Source: Trichodesmium sp. jk18x7bins.61 (GTDB lineage: Bacteria > Cyanobacteriota > Cyanobacteriia > Cyanobacteriales > Microcoleaceae). Taken from it: 5,851 nucleotides of DNA. Where the stretch lies: contig JAJEAQ010000051.1 in NCBI GenBank assembly GCA_022822685.1, forward strand, positions 1 to 5,851, in the 5' to 3' direction. The translations under genes were made by a program, and so were the position numbers. Below, piece after piece: positions 5,704 through 5,851 of this stretch; the first letter of the stretch is position 1; each line of letters opens with the position of its first letter. The notes below the pieces were generated by a model, which was given only the letters and a program-made list of their open reading frames with translations, was not told the DNA's origin and did not search any database.

Positions 5704-5737
5704 GAACCCCCTGTGAGACTTTCACCTCATCCGGCTC
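5704..5737 (-). ncRNA. Group II intron domain V with damaged lower stem
   Basis: The 34-nt element keeps GAGCC with the AGC triad, the upper stem GAGGT/GTCTC capped by GAAA, and the AC bulge. In the lower stem, nt 26-29 read AGGG where GTCC would be needed to pair with GGAT (nt 6-9), so four consecutive pairs are lost. The terminal five pairs (GAGCC with GGTTC) remain. This would be expected to impair ribozyme activity. Confidence 0.8.
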
Positions 5738-5746
5738 CTAGTTAGT

Positions 5747-5851
5747 CTAGGATTTCTCCAAGCTCATGTGTTCATAATGATGACAATGGCTGTGGAGTGC
5801 CTCTAGGTTCCCTGGCTTCCAGTTGTTATGGTTGCCATCCTTGTGGTGTAG
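5747..5851 (-). CDS. Group II intron-encoded protein, C-terminal HNH endonuclease end (partial)
   Basis: This is an incomplete frame open to the window edge, of which the last 34 codons are visible. It reads HHKDGNHNNWKPGNLEALHS, then HCHHYEHMSLEKS. This is the second half of an HNH motif: the catalytic His pair, the DGN...N(W)xxxNLxxLH core and the closing HCHxxxH. In intron-encoded proteins this domain follows the reverse transcriptase and maturase and cuts the second target strand during retrohoming. The visible part has no damage. The stop lies nine bases before domain V, the normal arrangement. Whether the upstream part is intact cannot be seen. Confidence 0.8.
   Translation of the reverse strand, partial: LHHKDGNHNNWKPGNLEALHSHCHHYEHMSLEKS

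Larger units (their letters stand above)
5662..5851 (-). mobile_element. Second group II intron, 3' fragment on the minus strand
   Basis: Read on the minus strand from the window edge, the sequence gives the HNH end of an intron-encoded protein (stop at 5749-5747), nine bases later a domain V (5737-5704), then domain VI ending ATCTAAC at 5662. The ending obeys the AY rule and has a candidate branch A seven bases from the 3' end. The junction coincides with the loss of Uma2 similarity on the opposite strand. Its domain V and its protein differ clearly from the left intron, so these are two separate lineages, not two copies. The 5' part lies outside the window. Confidence 0.85.

Noticed and set aside
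5662..5716. The last 18 codons of the Uma2 open frame as genuine protein
   Set aside because: They are encoded by the antisense of the intron 3' end and have no Uma2 similarity.

Overview
The window most likely comes from a filamentous, Nostocales-type cyanobacterium. Supporting signs are two HIP1 octamers (GCGATCGC) inside the main gene, a PreP/M16C protease of cyanobacterial/chloroplast type, a Uma2-family gene, short tandem palindromes of the 'GAGCAAGATGCTC' type, and group II introns. Only one complete, intact gene is present. Almost everything around it is a broken gene or mobile-element debris, which suggests a genome in active decay, as in symbiotic or intron-rich cyanobacteria. The taxonomic and lifestyle assignment is inference.

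Left block (1-851). A + strand group II intron fragment runs from the window edge to about 506. It holds a remnant of the maturase C-terminal region, a well-formed 34-nt domain V and a domain VI that seems to carry an inserted short repeat. The intron lies antisense in a minus-strand IS5-family (IS903-type) transposase pseudogene (507-778). The outer inverted repeat of that insertion sequence is still visible at 834-851. A GTCG/CGAC-rich short repeat occurs about four times within the intron fragment.

Centre (852-4239). A spacer of about 360 bp without a convincing gene leads to a monocistronic gene for a PreP-like zinc metallopeptidase of about 987 residues, followed by a hairpin that could act as a terminator.

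Right block (4292-5851). An AT-rich spacer is followed by a minus-strand reading frame (5158 down to 4655) for an unrecognised protein of three internal repeats, interrupted by two in-frame stops. Each stop is one substitution away from the codon in a sister repeat. Next come a tandem palindromic repeat with compensatory base changes, a 12-codon mini-ORF, and the first 75 codons of a Uma2-family nuclease gene. That gene is cut by a second group II intron on the minus strand, which shows domain VI, a partly damaged domain V and the HNH end of its maturase, and runs off the window edge.

No new multi-gene system is visible. The points most worth following are the unrecognised triple-repeat protein, the short hairpin repeat that has invaded an intron, and two different introns both lying antisense in host reading frames.
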